From Bruticola sp004554425 (GTDB lineage Bacteria; Vulcanimicrobiota; Xenobia; Xenobiales; Xenobiaceae): 64,000 nt of DNA. The stretch is taken from NCBI GenBank assembly GCA_958366945.1, contig CATXCY010000007.1:1-64000 (forward strand), read 5' to 3'. The translations under genes were made by a program, and so were the position numbers. Numbering within the stretch: the stretch's first letter is position 1; each line of letters starts with the position of its first letter. Under the pieces are notes generated by a model that was not told the origin of the DNA, made no database searches, and saw only the letters and a list, made by a program, of their open reading frames with translations. Shown here piece by piece: positions 33,275 through 42,351 of the stretch.

Positions 33275-34348
33275 GTGAAACGTTTTTATTACCCTATTTT
33301 TGCTGCTATTTGTGCCGGTTTAGTCTTAGGCGCTTCCTGCACTTCCGCTTTGCAGGCGGCTCCTGCAACTGACAAAGCTGCCATAGCTCCCCAAGCTCAG
33401 ACAGCTAAAAAACTTGTCCCTATCCGCTCGCATTCTTTAAGCATTCCTGAGCAAGCGGCTCATTGGTTTTACCCTACCAACAAAGGTAAGGCTATGGTCA
33501 ATCCTTATTTAACTCCGGCTCGTGTTTTAAAGCACCCACAGCCGGAACAAGAAGGCCAAGTTGTACTTTGGGAAGGACGTATCCTCAAACAATCTACTTA
33601 CCAAGGCAAGAGTCAGCTACTTTTAGGTACTCCCGCCGGAAATGTTGCTATTAGTTATTTGCGCCCAGCTCGCAATTTGGAATTTGACCGCACCGGTTAT
33701 CGCGTAGCCATAAAAGGCTACTTGCACTTTAAGGACGGAAAATTTAAAGCTCTTTCTGGTTTAAGTTGTATCCTTTTAGAGCCGCCTTTAGAGTTTAGCT
33801 ATCAACGCTGGCTCAACGGCCGCCAACATTCTTGGCAAAATTTTATTGCCTGGCGCATTCTTTTCCACAATCCTGATATGGATTATCAGCAAGTTAAAGC
33901 TATTGCCAATACCTTTGTGCAAAAATGCGAACAGCGCCATATCGATCCCAGTTTGCTGGCCGGCCTAATTCAAATTGAATCTGCTTGGGATACCGACGCT
34001 ATTTCAGTTTCCGGAGCTCAGGGTTTGGGCCAGCTTATGCCCAAAACTGCCGCCGGACTGAAGGTAGCAAATGCGCTCGATCCTTTGCAAAATTTAGAAG
34101 GCTGCAGCAAAATGGTAGACAATTTGTTGACCACCTGGAAGGACGGCGCCAATCCTTACGCTTCAGTGCTGGCTTCCTATAACGCCGGCCCTACCGTTGT
34201 TAAAAAGCTTAAAGGTGAAGTTCCTCCCTATGCCGAGACGACCAATTATGTCTACTTTATAGGCTATGTCCGCAATGATATGATTGATATTATTGGTAAA
34301 ACACCTATGTTGCTTCCCTCCTTTGGCAGCCGTCCCGTAGTATTATAA
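33275..34348 (+). CDS. Exported lytic transglycosylase (SLT domain)
   Basis: 357 residues from a GTG start with GAAGGA upstream. A signal peptide (MKRFYYPIFAAICAGLVLGASC) has a Cys at its end and could be a lipoprotein site. Residues about 85-160 form a small beta domain (VVLWEGRILKQSTYQGKSQLLLG). The C-terminal half is the Slt-type lysozyme-like fold: LAGLIQIESAWDTDAIS with the catalytic Glu, GAQGLGQLMPKTA, and VLASYNAGPTVV. It should cleave peptidoglycan glycan strands outside the cytoplasmic membrane. It is monocistronic, followed by a strong terminator. Confidence 0.88.
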   Translation: MKRFYYPIFAAICAGLVLGASCTSALQAAPATDKAAIAPQAQTAKKLVPIRSHSLSIPEQAAHWFYPTNKGKAMVNPYLTPARVLKHPQPEQEGQVVLWEGRILKQSTYQGKSQLLLGTPAGNVAISYLRPARNLEFDRTGYRVAIKGYLHFKDGKFKALSGLSCILLEPPLEFSYQRWLNGRQHSWQNFIAWRILFHNPDMDYQQVKAIANTFVQKCEQRHIDPSLLAGLIQIESAWDTDAISVSGAQGLGQLMPKTAAGLKVANALDPLQNLEGCSKMVDNLLTTWKDGANPYASVLASYNAGPTVVKKLKGEVPPYAETTNYVYFIGYVRNDMIDIIGKTPMLLPSFGSRPVVL

Positions 34349-34374
34349 AAAAGCGAAAGCAAAAGCTATAAATC

Positions 34375-34414
34375 AAAATGAGCTTGCCCCCTTTATTGGA
34401 GGCAAGCTCATTTT
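34375..34414 (+). terminator. Terminator after the lytic transglycosylase
   Basis: A perfect 14-bp stem, 34375-34388 with 34401-34414, and a T-run directly after it. Confidence 0.92.
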
Positions 34415-34465
34415 TTTATAAAGCTACACCCAGAAAGATGCTATTTAGAGAAAAAAAACTGAGAT

Positions 34466-34523
34466 AAAAAAACTCCTTCGCCCTTAAATTATGTTTTGCT
34501 ACATAATTAGCCAGGCAAAGGAG
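34466..34523 (-). terminator. Terminator of secD-secF
   Basis: A long hairpin: CTCCTTCGCC (34473-34482) pairs with GGCAAAGGAG (34514-34523), with inner AATTATG/CATAATT. On the minus strand it is followed by seven T. Confidence 0.8.
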
Positions 34524-34548
34524 CCTTTATATAAGCCTTAGCTTAAAC

Positions 34549-35814
34549 TTATTTCTTTCTCATACCCTTGACGCGACGACGAGGACGAGCCGGAGCGTAA
34601 GCTACAGGAGCAGCAGAAGCGGCCGGAGCAGAGGCGCTCGGAGTGCTATCGGAAGCAGCAGGAGCAGCAGGAGCAGCCGGACGAGGACGGGCCACGGGAC
34701 GGCGACCAGAACTCTTAGTATTGGTGCTACCTTGTTTAGCGTTCTCTTCAGCTTCTCTGCGCAACTCGTCTTGACGAGCCAAGTCGCGCTTATTGGCATA
34801 CTCGTTGCAATCGACAAGCAAAGGAGCGGAAAGGAAGATAGAAGAGTAAGCACCGGTAATGACACCGACCAACAAAGCGTAAGCAAAGCCTTTTAAGCTT
34901 TCACCGCCCATGAAGTATAAGCAAATACAGACAATGATCGTGGTTAACGAAGTGTTGATCGAACGAGTCATAGTTTCGCAAACAGAACGGTTGGTGATAA
35001 CTTCAAAGGTATCTTTAACGTCGTTATGCTGGTGCTCACGAATACGATCGAATACTACCACTGTATCCATCAAGGAGTAGCTGGTAATAGTTAGCAAAGC
35101 AGCTACAAAGCTGGAGTCTACTGGCAAACCGGCCCAAGCGTAGAAGCCGATCATGATGATAGCATCATGCAATACAGCAATTACAGCCGAAGCACCGAAG
35201 CGCAACTGGTTGCCGAAGCGGAAAGTGATATAGATGAGCTGCAAAATACAGGCAATTAAGAGAGCCTTAAGAGCACCTGTCTTGAGCTCGGAAGAAATAG
35301 TCGGGCCGATAGTAGTTTCGGAAATATTGGCTAAGGGGCCAACGTTGAGACCTTTTTCTAATTCGGCACGAACTTCGACGGCCTGAGCGGAAGTGAGGCC
35401 GACTTCTTTAGTGCTTTCGTCACTGCGGACACGAACGAGAATCTTTTGGTAAGCTTTTCCGTCACCAGAATTAGTTAAGCCATTACCAAGCTGAGCAGTA
35501 ACGTCGAAAGAGGGGTGCTTGGCCTTGACAATATTGACAATGTCGCCAGGGGCCATATCCACAATTTTAGGAGCACCCAATTCCAAAATAGTACCGCCGG
35601 TAAAGTCCAAACCATAATTGAGACCTTTGCCGAAAATACCAACTAAACAGAAAATTAAAACAACCGTACTGGCAATATAATAATATTTGCGGTTTCCGAT
35701 AATGTCACGGTGGCGAACTCTGAAGGTGTGCCCCCAAAGTACTACGCCCACCAAAATAACAAACCATATGGCTAAGGAAATCGCATCCGATGTAGTTACG
35801 TTTAATGCACCCAC
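34549..35814 (-). CDS. secF: Protein translocase subunit SecF
   Basis: 421 residues from a GTG start with AGGAGAT upstream. The first helix, then GLNYGLDFTGGTILELG opening the periplasmic domain, and the paired RND-type helices with ALLTITSYSLMDTVVVFDRIREH and NRSVCETMTRSINTSLTTI are the SecF signature. SecDF uses the proton-motive force to pull preproteins across the membrane after SecA. The C-terminus has an extra Pro/Ala-rich tail of about 65 residues ending in a basic RPRRRVKGMRKK, probably cytoplasmic. It follows secD by 11 bases. Confidence 0.96.
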   Translation of the reverse strand: MGALNVTTSDAISLAIWFVILVGVVLWGHTFRVRHRDIIGNRKYYYIASTVVLIFCLVGIFGKGLNYGLDFTGGTILELGAPKIVDMAPGDIVNIVKAKHPSFDVTAQLGNGLTNSGDGKAYQKILVRVRSDESTKEVGLTSAQAVEVRAELEKGLNVGPLANISETTIGPTISSELKTGALKALLIACILQLIYITFRFGNQLRFGASAVIAVLHDAIIMIGFYAWAGLPVDSSFVAALLTITSYSLMDTVVVFDRIREHQHNDVKDTFEVITNRSVCETMTRSINTSLTTIIVCICLYFMGGESLKGFAYALLVGVITGAYSSIFLSAPLLVDCNEYANKRDLARQDELRREAEENAKQGSTNTKSSGRRPVARPRPAAPAAPAASDSTPSASAPAASAAPVAYAPARPRRRVKGMRKK

Positions 35815-35825
35815 TGCTCTATCTC

Positions 35826-37103
35826 CTATTCACCATACAATTTTCTATTGGAATCGATCTTGAGGAAGTCGGTAGCGAAATGGAGCAACTGACGAGTTAC
35901 CCAAATAGCAGTGACTAAACTCAAGGCGGTACCAATCATCAAAGTTACGCCAAAGCCCTTAACACTAGAAGCACCGAACCAGAAGAGAATCAGAGCGCCC
36001 AAGAAAGTGCTGACGTGACCGTCAATAATAGATGAGAAAGCACGTTCAAAACCGGCGTCTAAAGAACTTCTCACGGACTTACCATTCCAAAGTTCTTCTT
36101 TAATACGCTCAAATTGCAAAACGTTGGCGTCTACAGCCATACCGATAGATAGTACGACACCGGCGATACCGGGCAAGGTGAGTACGAATTCGAGGCCGGG
36201 AATAACCATAGAACCGACAACCCAAACAGCGTAAATAACCAAAGCAATAGAGGCGACCAAACCAGACAAACGATAGTAGCCGATCATATAAAGCATTACG
36301 ATGGCCAAACCGATTAAACCAGCAGTAAGGGAGCTCTTTAAGGATTGCTCACCCAAGGTGGGGCTGACAGTATAGGCTTCCAAAATTTGGACGTCTACAG
36401 TCAGAGCACCGGAATTTAAAATATTGCAAAGCTCGTTGGCTTCTTCCAAAGTGAAGTGACCAGTAATTTGACCACTTCCTCCAGTAATGGCATTTTGTAC
36501 CACAGGTTCGCTGTGCATAACACCATCAAAGAAAATACCTAAAGGCTTACCTTTCATACGGCTGGTAATATCGCCAAAGAGGCGGCTGCCTTCTTTATTG
36601 AGCTGGAACTCAACGCACCAGGCATCTTCACCTACGCCGGAGCGACCGACGCTGGCTTTGGTCAAATAACGACCATCCATAACAGTTCTGTATTGAGCAG
36701 ACTGAGTAGTAGGATCGAAGACCTTTTCTTTAAATTCCAAGCGTCCGGCCTTTTTGACCATATTCTTGGCTTTTTCTAGGTCGGTCATTTCAGGAATTTC
36801 GATAATAATACGATCTTTGCCAGCGGCGGCAATTAAAATTTCTGAAGTACCAATGGCGTTCAAGCGCTTTGTAAAAACTTGAATGCTGCGATTTAAGGTT
36901 GCCTGGTCGATCTTTTGAACTTCATGAGTAACGGGATCCTCAACCTCTTTGAGTTGCAAAGCAATATGTGTACCGCTTCGGAGATCGAGACCTAATTTGA
37001 GCTTCAAGCGGTTCTCTTCCGAAGTACCGAAGAAGCCGTATAGGATTGCTGCCGTAATCAAAAAGATAATGACCAGGTTAATGAGAACTTTTGTCTGGTT
37101 CAC
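35826..37103 (-). CDS. secD: Protein translocase subunit SecD
   Basis: 425 residues from GTG, with AGAGGAATG upstream. LKLGLDLRSGTHIALQLK after the first helix, the P1 domain with IQVFTKRLNAIGTSEI, FTLEEANELCNILNSGALTV, and the helical half with GIAGVVLSIGMAVDANVLQFERIKEEL and SIIDGHVSTFLGALILFWFG identify SecD. It is on the short side for SecD but no break is visible. It is encoded ahead of secF, with which it forms one complex in the cytoplasmic membrane. A minus-strand hairpin with eight T lies about 130 bases upstream. Confidence 0.96.
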   Translation of the reverse strand: MNQTKVLINLVIIFLITAAILYGFFGTSEENRLKLKLGLDLRSGTHIALQLKEVEDPVTHEVQKIDQATLNRSIQVFTKRLNAIGTSEILIAAAGKDRIIIEIPEMTDLEKAKNMVKKAGRLEFKEKVFDPTTQSAQYRTVMDGRYLTKASVGRSGVGEDAWCVEFQLNKEGSRLFGDITSRMKGKPLGIFFDGVMHSEPVVQNAITGGSGQITGHFTLEEANELCNILNSGALTVDVQILEAYTVSPTLGEQSLKSSLTAGLIGLAIVMLYMIGYYRLSGLVASIALVIYAVWVVGSMVIPGLEFVLTLPGIAGVVLSIGMAVDANVLQFERIKEELWNGKSVRSSLDAGFERAFSSIIDGHVSTFLGALILFWFGASSVKGFGVTLMIGTALSLVTAIWVTRQLLHFATDFLKIDSNRKLYGE

Positions 37104-37232
37104 GATATCATTCCTCTTACCATTGCGACATTTGCCTCGGCTTTTAATAAAGATCCAATTTTATGCAGATCTCAATATTTAAAAGGCTCCAGGCCTGGTT
37201 AAACTCTCTGCAATCATTCCCCCCAGATATAC

Positions 37233-37267
37233 AAAAAAAAGCCCTTCGTAATTCTAATACCGAAGGC
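37233..37267 (-). terminator. Hairpin with T-run upstream of secD
   Basis: GCCCTTCG (37241-37248) pairs with CGAAGGC (37261-37267; one bulge), followed by eight T on the minus strand (37240-37233). It lies between the divergent secD and the plus-strand 49-residue ORF, where no minus-strand gene ends. It may be a leader attenuator of secD. Confidence 0.5.
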
Positions 37268-37327
37268 GTTTTCCTCCTCTTTCCCTTTATGTTATAATCC
37301 TTGGGGGCTGGAGGAGAGAATTGGGCT

Positions 37328-37477
37328 ATGCTTAAATTTTTTGCCAAAACGTTGAAAAAATTTTTGCTCTCCTATTTCGGCTTAGATTCAGAGCAAGGAC
37401 GCCGAGAAAAATGGGATAATCCCGAATGGTGGCTGCAAGAAACTCACTCTACAATCTTTGATTTTTTGGATTTTTAA
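37328..37477 (+). CDS. Small 49-residue protein ahead of the TPR gene
   Basis: An ORF too short for most gene callers, with GGAGGAG about 12 bases upstream of the ATG and TATAAT at 37293-37298. It begins MLKFFAKTLKKFLLSYFGLD, an amphipathic or membrane-seeking basic helix, followed by a charged Trp-rich segment (REKWDNPEWWLQE) and an aromatic/acidic end. The stop is 12 bases before the TPR gene, which suggests co-translation. No family recognised. The ribosome-binding site and operon spacing support it, but conservation cannot be tested here. Confidence 0.5.
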   Translation: MLKFFAKTLKKFLLSYFGLDSEQGRREKWDNPEWWLQETHSTIFDFLDF

Positions 37478-37489
37478 ACTGGTACGACA

Positions 37490-38809
37490 ATGATTGATAA
37501 TATTTTACGCAATTTAGCTGCCAATTTAGAGAACAAGTATATTTTACGCGGCATTGTTAAAAGTCTGGATGTAGCCTCTTTAAAAGATTGTCTGGAAGAT
37601 ATACTTTGTCATATCGATATTCATATTGCCGAGCGTTGCTTTAAAGAAGCCGATATATTGTTTCGCCTAGGCAAACGCTTAGCCTACGCTTTGCGTCAAC
37701 GCGATAAAATAGACAATCATTTTGATAAGTATGCCGAAAGGTTCATGCGCAAACGCTGCCATTGGTTAGAAGCCCAGGGATTATTCTTGCACAGTGCCAA
37801 GCGCTGGGGAACAGCTTGCCGCCAATATCAAAAATTGCCCAAGAAAAAGCGTGACGATTCCGTTTTAGCCGCCTTATGTTTGGATGCAGCTTTAGCTTAC
37901 GCCGGAGCGGGTAAAACTTCTCAAGCCTTGCGTCTAACTCGCAAAGCCAACAAATTATTTGACAATCAAAACGATCGGTCTAACGCTTTGGCCGCCAGAT
38001 TTAACGAAGCTTCGCTTCTTTATGATGAAGGTCAATATGCAGAATCAGATTTAACTTGCGTTTCCATTATGTTTTCGCTGGCCACTCCCGAAGTCGAAGG
38101 CAGTCGCAAAATAACTTTTAGCGATCCTGCACTGGCGGCCAAAACGCTTTTACAAATGGCCAACAATAGCGAATTTTCTAGCGATGCGGAAGACTCTTCC
38201 CGACTTTATGGCCAAGCTCTAAAAATGTATTACCATATAGCCGATTATAAAAAACAAGCGGAAATTACCTATCGCATAGGTTGGTTGCTAAAAAAAAGCA
38301 ATCGTTTCGAGACGGCTTTACAATATTTGAAAGCGTCTTTCATTATTAGAATGCTCACTGAGCGCAAAAAAGCCTTATTGCGTCAAACTTATTTGAAAGC
38401 TAGGGCTTTTTGGGGCTTAGGCATGACACAACGAGCCCAGCGTGGTTTTGTAATTGCTTTATTTTTGGCTGAGCAACTCAGCGACAGCTCTTACCTTACC
38501 CTAACCCGATATGGTTTTTATAAGGCAGGCAACGGCTTGGGGCTAAACTTGCGTAGCGCTATGACAGCTACAGCTCTAGAAGCTCATAAGCCATGGACAA
38601 TGGTAAATATTCCTGGCGGTTTTCGCCACTATTCCTCAGACGGATACGCCTTGCCAGCTTATCCTAGTCGTAAAAGCAGTGGTATAAGTTTCAAAGATAA
38701 GCGCAGTTTGCTCAATCTTATCAACGATTTGACTTTCTGTGCCGGAGCAGCCGACTCTACGGAAGCTCCCTATTACAGAGCTCAACAGAGAGCTTTCAGA
38801 ACTTTATAG
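37490..38809 (+). CDS. TPR-like helical repeat protein
   Basis: 439 residues without signal peptide or membrane segment, rich in paired helices. Segments such as LCLDAALAYAGAGKTSQALRLTRKANKLF, RFNEASLLYDEGQYAESDLTC and ITYRIGWLLKKSNRFETALQYLKASF follow tetratricopeptide spacing (about 34 residues with the small-residue pattern). The C-terminal 80 residues, with GGFRHYSSDGYALPAYPSRKSS, are not repeat-like. It is likely a scaffold or binding protein. It lies between a 49-residue ORF and an exported NPCBM-like protein gene, with gaps of 12 and 16 bases, so the three look like one transcription unit. Confidence 0.7.
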   Translation: MIDNILRNLAANLENKYILRGIVKSLDVASLKDCLEDILCHIDIHIAERCFKEADILFRLGKRLAYALRQRDKIDNHFDKYAERFMRKRCHWLEAQGLFLHSAKRWGTACRQYQKLPKKKRDDSVLAALCLDAALAYAGAGKTSQALRLTRKANKLFDNQNDRSNALAARFNEASLLYDEGQYAESDLTCVSIMFSLATPEVEGSRKITFSDPALAAKTLLQMANNSEFSSDAEDSSRLYGQALKMYYHIADYKKQAEITYRIGWLLKKSNRFETALQYLKASFIIRMLTERKKALLRQTYLKARAFWGLGMTQRAQRGFVIALFLAEQLSDSSYLTLTRYGFYKAGNGLGLNLRSAMTATALEAHKPWTMVNIPGGFRHYSSDGYALPAYPSRKSSGISFKDKRSLLNLINDLTFCAGAADSTEAPYYRAQQRAFRTL

Positions 38810-38825
38810 AATTTAAGGAGCTACT

Positions 38826-39530
38826 GTGAATAAGAAATTGCGTTTGGGCGCAGTATGCGCTTTTGCTTCCCTAATGTTATGCGCTTGGGCTGGGCCAGCT
38901 CTATCAGATCCGGCTGCTATGCCCTTATTGAATATAAGGCAAAAATATTTTGCCAATTGTATGCGTAACATAGAGCATACAACTATGGGCGCCAGTGGTA
39001 ATACTTCCGTTGAAAGTTACATTACTGGCCTTGGCGGTGCCGATGCTGCCATTATGCAATTCGAAGTCAATGGCAAATTTGATATGTTCGAATCGTGGGT
39101 AGGTTTTAGCTCCCATGCACCGGACAGTCGAGTATGTACTTTTGAATTGTGGGCAGATAACGTATTGATAACCAAAGTAGGCCCCCTTCGCGCCGGCGAT
39201 CAACCCGATATTCTTAAAGCCAATATCAAGGGAGCCAAAACGATCAACTTGCGCATGATCCCCGGTAAATATAACGGCACCGCCAGTGCTATGTGGGGAG
39301 ATCCCAAACTGTTAGTTGGCGTAGAAGGAACTTCGGCTGCTGAATCTTTGGTTGTACATGTAAACGGAGAACTTTTCCAAGCAACTCCCAGCAAAACAGA
39401 TAAAGGCGAACACATTAGTATTCCCTTCCCCATCCAACCTGGTTTGCAAGAATATACTGTTATTACCAACTACAATAAAAAAGACGGCCGAGTAGATATT
39501 CAATACAATCCTGCTAAAGCAGCCGAATAA
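38826..39530 (+). CDS. Exported protein with NPCBM-like domain
   Basis: 234 residues from a GTG start with AAGGAG upstream. The signal peptide MNKKLRLGAVCAFASLMLCAWAGPALSDP ends in a probable ALS-D cleavage. Residues about 60-165 resemble the NPCBM/NEW2 jelly roll: FEVNGKFDMFESWVGFS, CTFELWADNVLITKVGPLRAGD and IKGAKTINLRMI, a fold that binds carbohydrate in glycosidases. The C-terminal part is beta-rich and unassigned. No catalytic domain is attached, so it may bind a surface glycan outside the membrane. It is the last gene of a small operon with a terminator about 30 bases downstream. Confidence 0.7.
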   Translation: MNKKLRLGAVCAFASLMLCAWAGPALSDPAAMPLLNIRQKYFANCMRNIEHTTMGASGNTSVESYITGLGGADAAIMQFEVNGKFDMFESWVGFSSHAPDSRVCTFELWADNVLITKVGPLRAGDQPDILKANIKGAKTINLRMIPGKYNGTASAMWGDPKLLVGVEGTSAAESLVVHVNGELFQATPSKTDKGEHISIPFPIQPGLQEYTVITNYNKKDGRVDIQYNPAKAAE

Positions 39531-39560
39531 TCTTTTGTACACATAAAGCCACTAAGTAAA

Positions 39561-39588
39561 GCCCCCGCCCAAACGCGGAGGCTTTTTT
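39561..39588 (+). terminator. Terminator after the NPCBM-like gene
   Basis: GCCCCCGC (39561-39568) pairs with GCGGAGGC (39575-39582; one mismatch), followed by six T. Confidence 0.8.
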
Positions 39589-39626
39589 GTTTTAAGAGAC
39601 GTTTCACAACTACTTAGTTGAAAGTA

Positions 39627-40661
39627 TTAGCCAAATGGAACTAACGAAGTACGGTAACCAGGGTATTTAGTGCGCAAATCTTCTAAAATATTTTGCATTA
39701 CTTGAGGCGCTGGAGCTCTAAATTCCATTTTTTGGCCTGTACGCGGGTGGGCAAAGCTCAGATAATAACAATGCAAAGCCTGTCCTTGCAATCCCCACGG
39801 GTTACTTTTAGGCTTATACAGAAGATCGCCTACCAAAGGATGGCCCAACCAACTCATATGGACGCGAATTTGGTGAGTTCGTCCCGTAAAAAGATGGATC
39901 GACAGATGGGCATATTTATCAGAAAAAGCTTCAACAGTACGATATTCAGTTTTAGAAGGACGGCCGTTGGCTCGCACAGCCATACATTGGCGGGAAACAG
40001 GATGACGGGCGATAGGTTGTTCTATTAAGCCACATTTAAGCTTAGGAACTCCATAAACTATCGCTTCATAATATTTAGTCACTAATCTATTGGCAAATTG
40101 GGTACTTAAATTGAAATGGGCTGAATCATTTTTAGTAATAACAATTAAGCCAGAAGTATCCTTATCCAGGCGATGAACTATACCTGGACGTTCCACGCCG
40201 CCAATACCAGAAAGATCGTGACAATGGGCCAACAACCCATTCACCAGCGTACCATTCCATACTCCCGCGCCGGGATGAACAATTTGGCCACGCCCTTTAT
40301 TCAGTACCAGAATATCGCTGTCTTCATAAATTATATCTAAAAGCACGCTAGGATCTGGCTCTGGCACAGCAGGTAAAAGCGGCGGCTGGTTTACTTCCAA
40401 TTTTTCACCACCTTTAAGCTTGCGAGAGGGAGATTTTTCGATTTGTCCATCACACAAAATTAGTTGTTGCTTAATCCACTTCTGAACTTGAGCTCTGGAT
40501 AAATCCATAAGTTCGGACAAAACGCTATCTAAACGTACACCTTTATACCGTGTATCTACCGTAAAAAAATGTTTAGATCCATTTTCTTGCGGATCGCACC
40601 TATCATCTCCATTTAAATTGTCATAATCATCCAAATATAAACTGTCCATTATTAACGCCAT
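39627..40661 (-). CDS. rluD: RluD-type ribosomal large subunit pseudouridine synthase
   Basis: About 344 residues. An S4 RNA-binding domain (VRLDSVLSELMDLSRAQVQKWIKQQ) precedes the catalytic domain with RPGIVHRLDKDTSGLIVITKND, whose Asp is the catalytic residue, and FTGRTHQIRVHMSWLGHPLVGD. RluD modifies U1911/U1915/U1917 of 23S rRNA; other RluA-family specificity is possible. The start is uncertain: ATG at 40661 (MALIMDSLYL) overlaps the preceding gene and ATG at 40649 begins after it, neither with a clear ribosome-binding site. The open frame further upstream lies inside the glycosyltransferase gene and is not used. Confidence 0.88.
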   Translation of the reverse strand: MALIMDSLYLDDYDNLNGDDRCDPQENGSKHFFTVDTRYKGVRLDSVLSELMDLSRAQVQKWIKQQLILCDGQIEKSPSRKLKGGEKLEVNQPPLLPAVPEPDPSVLLDIIYEDSDILVLNKGRGQIVHPGAGVWNGTLVNGLLAHCHDLSGIGGVERPGIVHRLDKDTSGLIVITKNDSAHFNLSTQFANRLVTKYYEAIVYGVPKLKCGLIEQPIARHPVSRQCMAVRANGRPSKTEYRTVEAFSDKYAHLSIHLFTGRTHQIRVHMSWLGHPLVGDLLYKPKSNPWGLQGQALHCYYLSFAHPRTGQKMEFRAPAPQVMQNILEDLRTKYPGYRTSLVPFG

Positions 40662-42079
40662 TGAGTAAATATTACAGGGAATAGAGTGGCAAAGAGAGAT
40701 CTTTGCATTGGCAAATAAGCCAAGAAAGGATAATAGCAAACTAGAGCCGATCCCAAAATAGCCAAATAGATGCCGATAGCTATATTCCAGCCCTCTTTAT
40801 GCCAATCCATAATAACCCAAGCCATAACAATAGCCATAAGCGGTATGCCAGGCAACATATAATATATAAAACCACCTGTAGTAGAAATGGCCCAAAATAT
40901 CCAAGGTATGCACCAACTTAAGCCCAAAAATAGCCAAATCCAACGGCGATCCTTTAAGCCAAAGTAAATAAACTCTAACACAAAAGTAAAACCAGGCCAC
41001 CAAAAAAAGATAGAGCCAAAACAAACGATGCCCAAAGCTAAATTGGCGCCGCTATCAAATTTGAACCATACGGGACGGATAACCGTAGGCCAAGCCCAAA
41101 ATTGTGAGCAATAGTGATGAGTAAATTGCTTGGCATTATAGCGAAACTTGACCATTACGGTATGAGCTTCGACAATATGGCTTACCGTTTGAGAACTAAA
41201 GCCTTCGCGCATAAATTGGGGCAAATAGGAAAGGCTATAGATAGAGGCAATTGACAAGGCGAAAAGTAAAGCCAAAATCGAGCCTTGCTTAAATAACTTT
41301 TTGCCAGCGCCTTTAAAACAGCTTCTTAAGTAATTAGCAAAAGTAAGTTGGTCTTTTTCTGGCGCCTTGTCTGAGCTTGTTTCTTCTGCACCAGTTTCAA
41401 CTTGTAAAGAAGCTTTCGTTATCAAATTGGGTAACAAAAGCATAAGCCAAAAGGCGATAAAAGCGCCAAAAAGGCCATTCCACTTACAAGAAGTGGCTAT
41501 ACCAAAAGCTATAGAGCATAGGACAGCCCAACTAAAAGCTCGCGGAGATAGCAAAATTTTGGCTTCAATATACATCCAACTGCACCAAACGCCAACCAGC
41601 ATCCAGAAAGCCAAGACCATATCTAGCATACATATGCGAGCCAAAACTATGCTCATAAAATCGATAGAGACTAAGAATGACGCCAAGTTGGCTAAAGAAG
41701 CTGAACCTCTACTCAAACGCCAACCCAGCAAGAAAGTAAGTAAGACGGTACCCTCTCCAAAAGCAAAAGAAGCTAAACGCCATAGCGTGTATTCGCTAAA
41801 ATGGAAGCCACAATTGTTCAGCCAACGCCCCAAAAGGATAAAATCGGCAATTTGTAATTTACCCAAAGGTGGATGAACTGAGTTTTCATCGACGGTGCCA
41901 TTTATATAGCTTAGAGCGCCCGGCGCATAATAACATTCATCGAAATATTGCGATTCGGGATAGCCTAAACGCCAGCCACGCAAGATTCCGGCAAAGATTA
42001 AAATTAGAACCAACACCAATAAGCTCTGCCAACTTATTTTAGGTAAAGGCAGTACGCCCCAATAATTGCCCAAAACCAA
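40652..42079 (-). CDS. PMT-family (GT39) membrane glycosyltransferase
   Basis: 475 residues with about eleven membrane spans. The first external loop has YFDECYYAPGAL, an Asp-Glu pair as in the catalytic loop of protein O-mannosyltransferases, then VHPPLGKLQIADFILLG, the PMT/GT39 signature. Such enzymes transfer sugar from a polyprenyl-phosphate donor to protein or glycan on the outer face of the membrane. The start is a TTG with GAGG upstream. The gene overlaps or abuts the pseudouridine synthase gene. The acceptor is unknown. Confidence 0.85.
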   Translation of the reverse strand: MVLGNYWGVLPLPKISWQSLLVLVLILIFAGILRGWRLGYPESQYFDECYYAPGALSYINGTVDENSVHPPLGKLQIADFILLGRWLNNCGFHFSEYTLWRLASFAFGEGTVLLTFLLGWRLSRGSASLANLASFLVSIDFMSIVLARICMLDMVLAFWMLVGVWCSWMYIEAKILLSPRAFSWAVLCSIAFGIATSCKWNGLFGAFIAFWLMLLLPNLITKASLQVETGAEETSSDKAPEKDQLTFANYLRSCFKGAGKKLFKQGSILALLFALSIASIYSLSYLPQFMREGFSSQTVSHIVEAHTVMVKFRYNAKQFTHHYCSQFWAWPTVIRPVWFKFDSGANLALGIVCFGSIFFWWPGFTFVLEFIYFGLKDRRWIWLFLGLSWCIPWIFWAISTTGGFIYYMLPGIPLMAIVMAWVIMDWHKEGWNIAIGIYLAILGSALVCYYPFLAYLPMQRSLFATLFPVIFTQWR

Positions 42080-42207
42080 AACCTCATCTCAATTTTTAAC
42101 CTACTTGAACCAGAAAAGTTTTGCTTTCTAAACTAACGCGCCTGTCCCTGGCTCAATTACTTAGAAGTTCTGTAGGCTTTTAACCAATTGAGACAGATGG
42201 CCTTCCC

Positions 42208-42236
42208 TTGACTTTAGCAGATATCAATAATAAAAT
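42208..42236 (+). promoter_or_regulatory. Promoter of tRNA-Arg
   Basis: TTGACT at 42208-42213, a 17-base spacer and TAAAAT at 42231-42236, 14 bases before the tRNA. Confidence 0.85.
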
Positions 42237-42250
42237 GTTGCAGGTAATAT

Positions 42251-42326
42251 GTCTCCGTAGCTCAGGGGATAGAGCACTCGCCTCCTAAGCGAGGGGCCGT
42301 GCGTTCAAATCGCACCGGGGACGCCA
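42251..42326 (+). tRNA. tRNA-Arg (anticodon CCT)
   Basis: A 76-base tRNA with encoded CCA. The acceptor GTCTCCG pairs with CGGGGAC (one T-G pair), and the anticodon stem CTCGC/GCGAG holds loop CTCCTAA with CCT. The T arm is GTGCGTTCAAATCGCAC. Confidence 0.95.
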
Positions 42327-42351
42327 ATTAAGGCAATGTTCTCTAGAAAAA

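Noticed and set aside
41367..41876. Plus-strand open frame of 169 codons antisense to the PMT gene
   Set aside because: The minus-strand frame encodes a clear GT39 protein.
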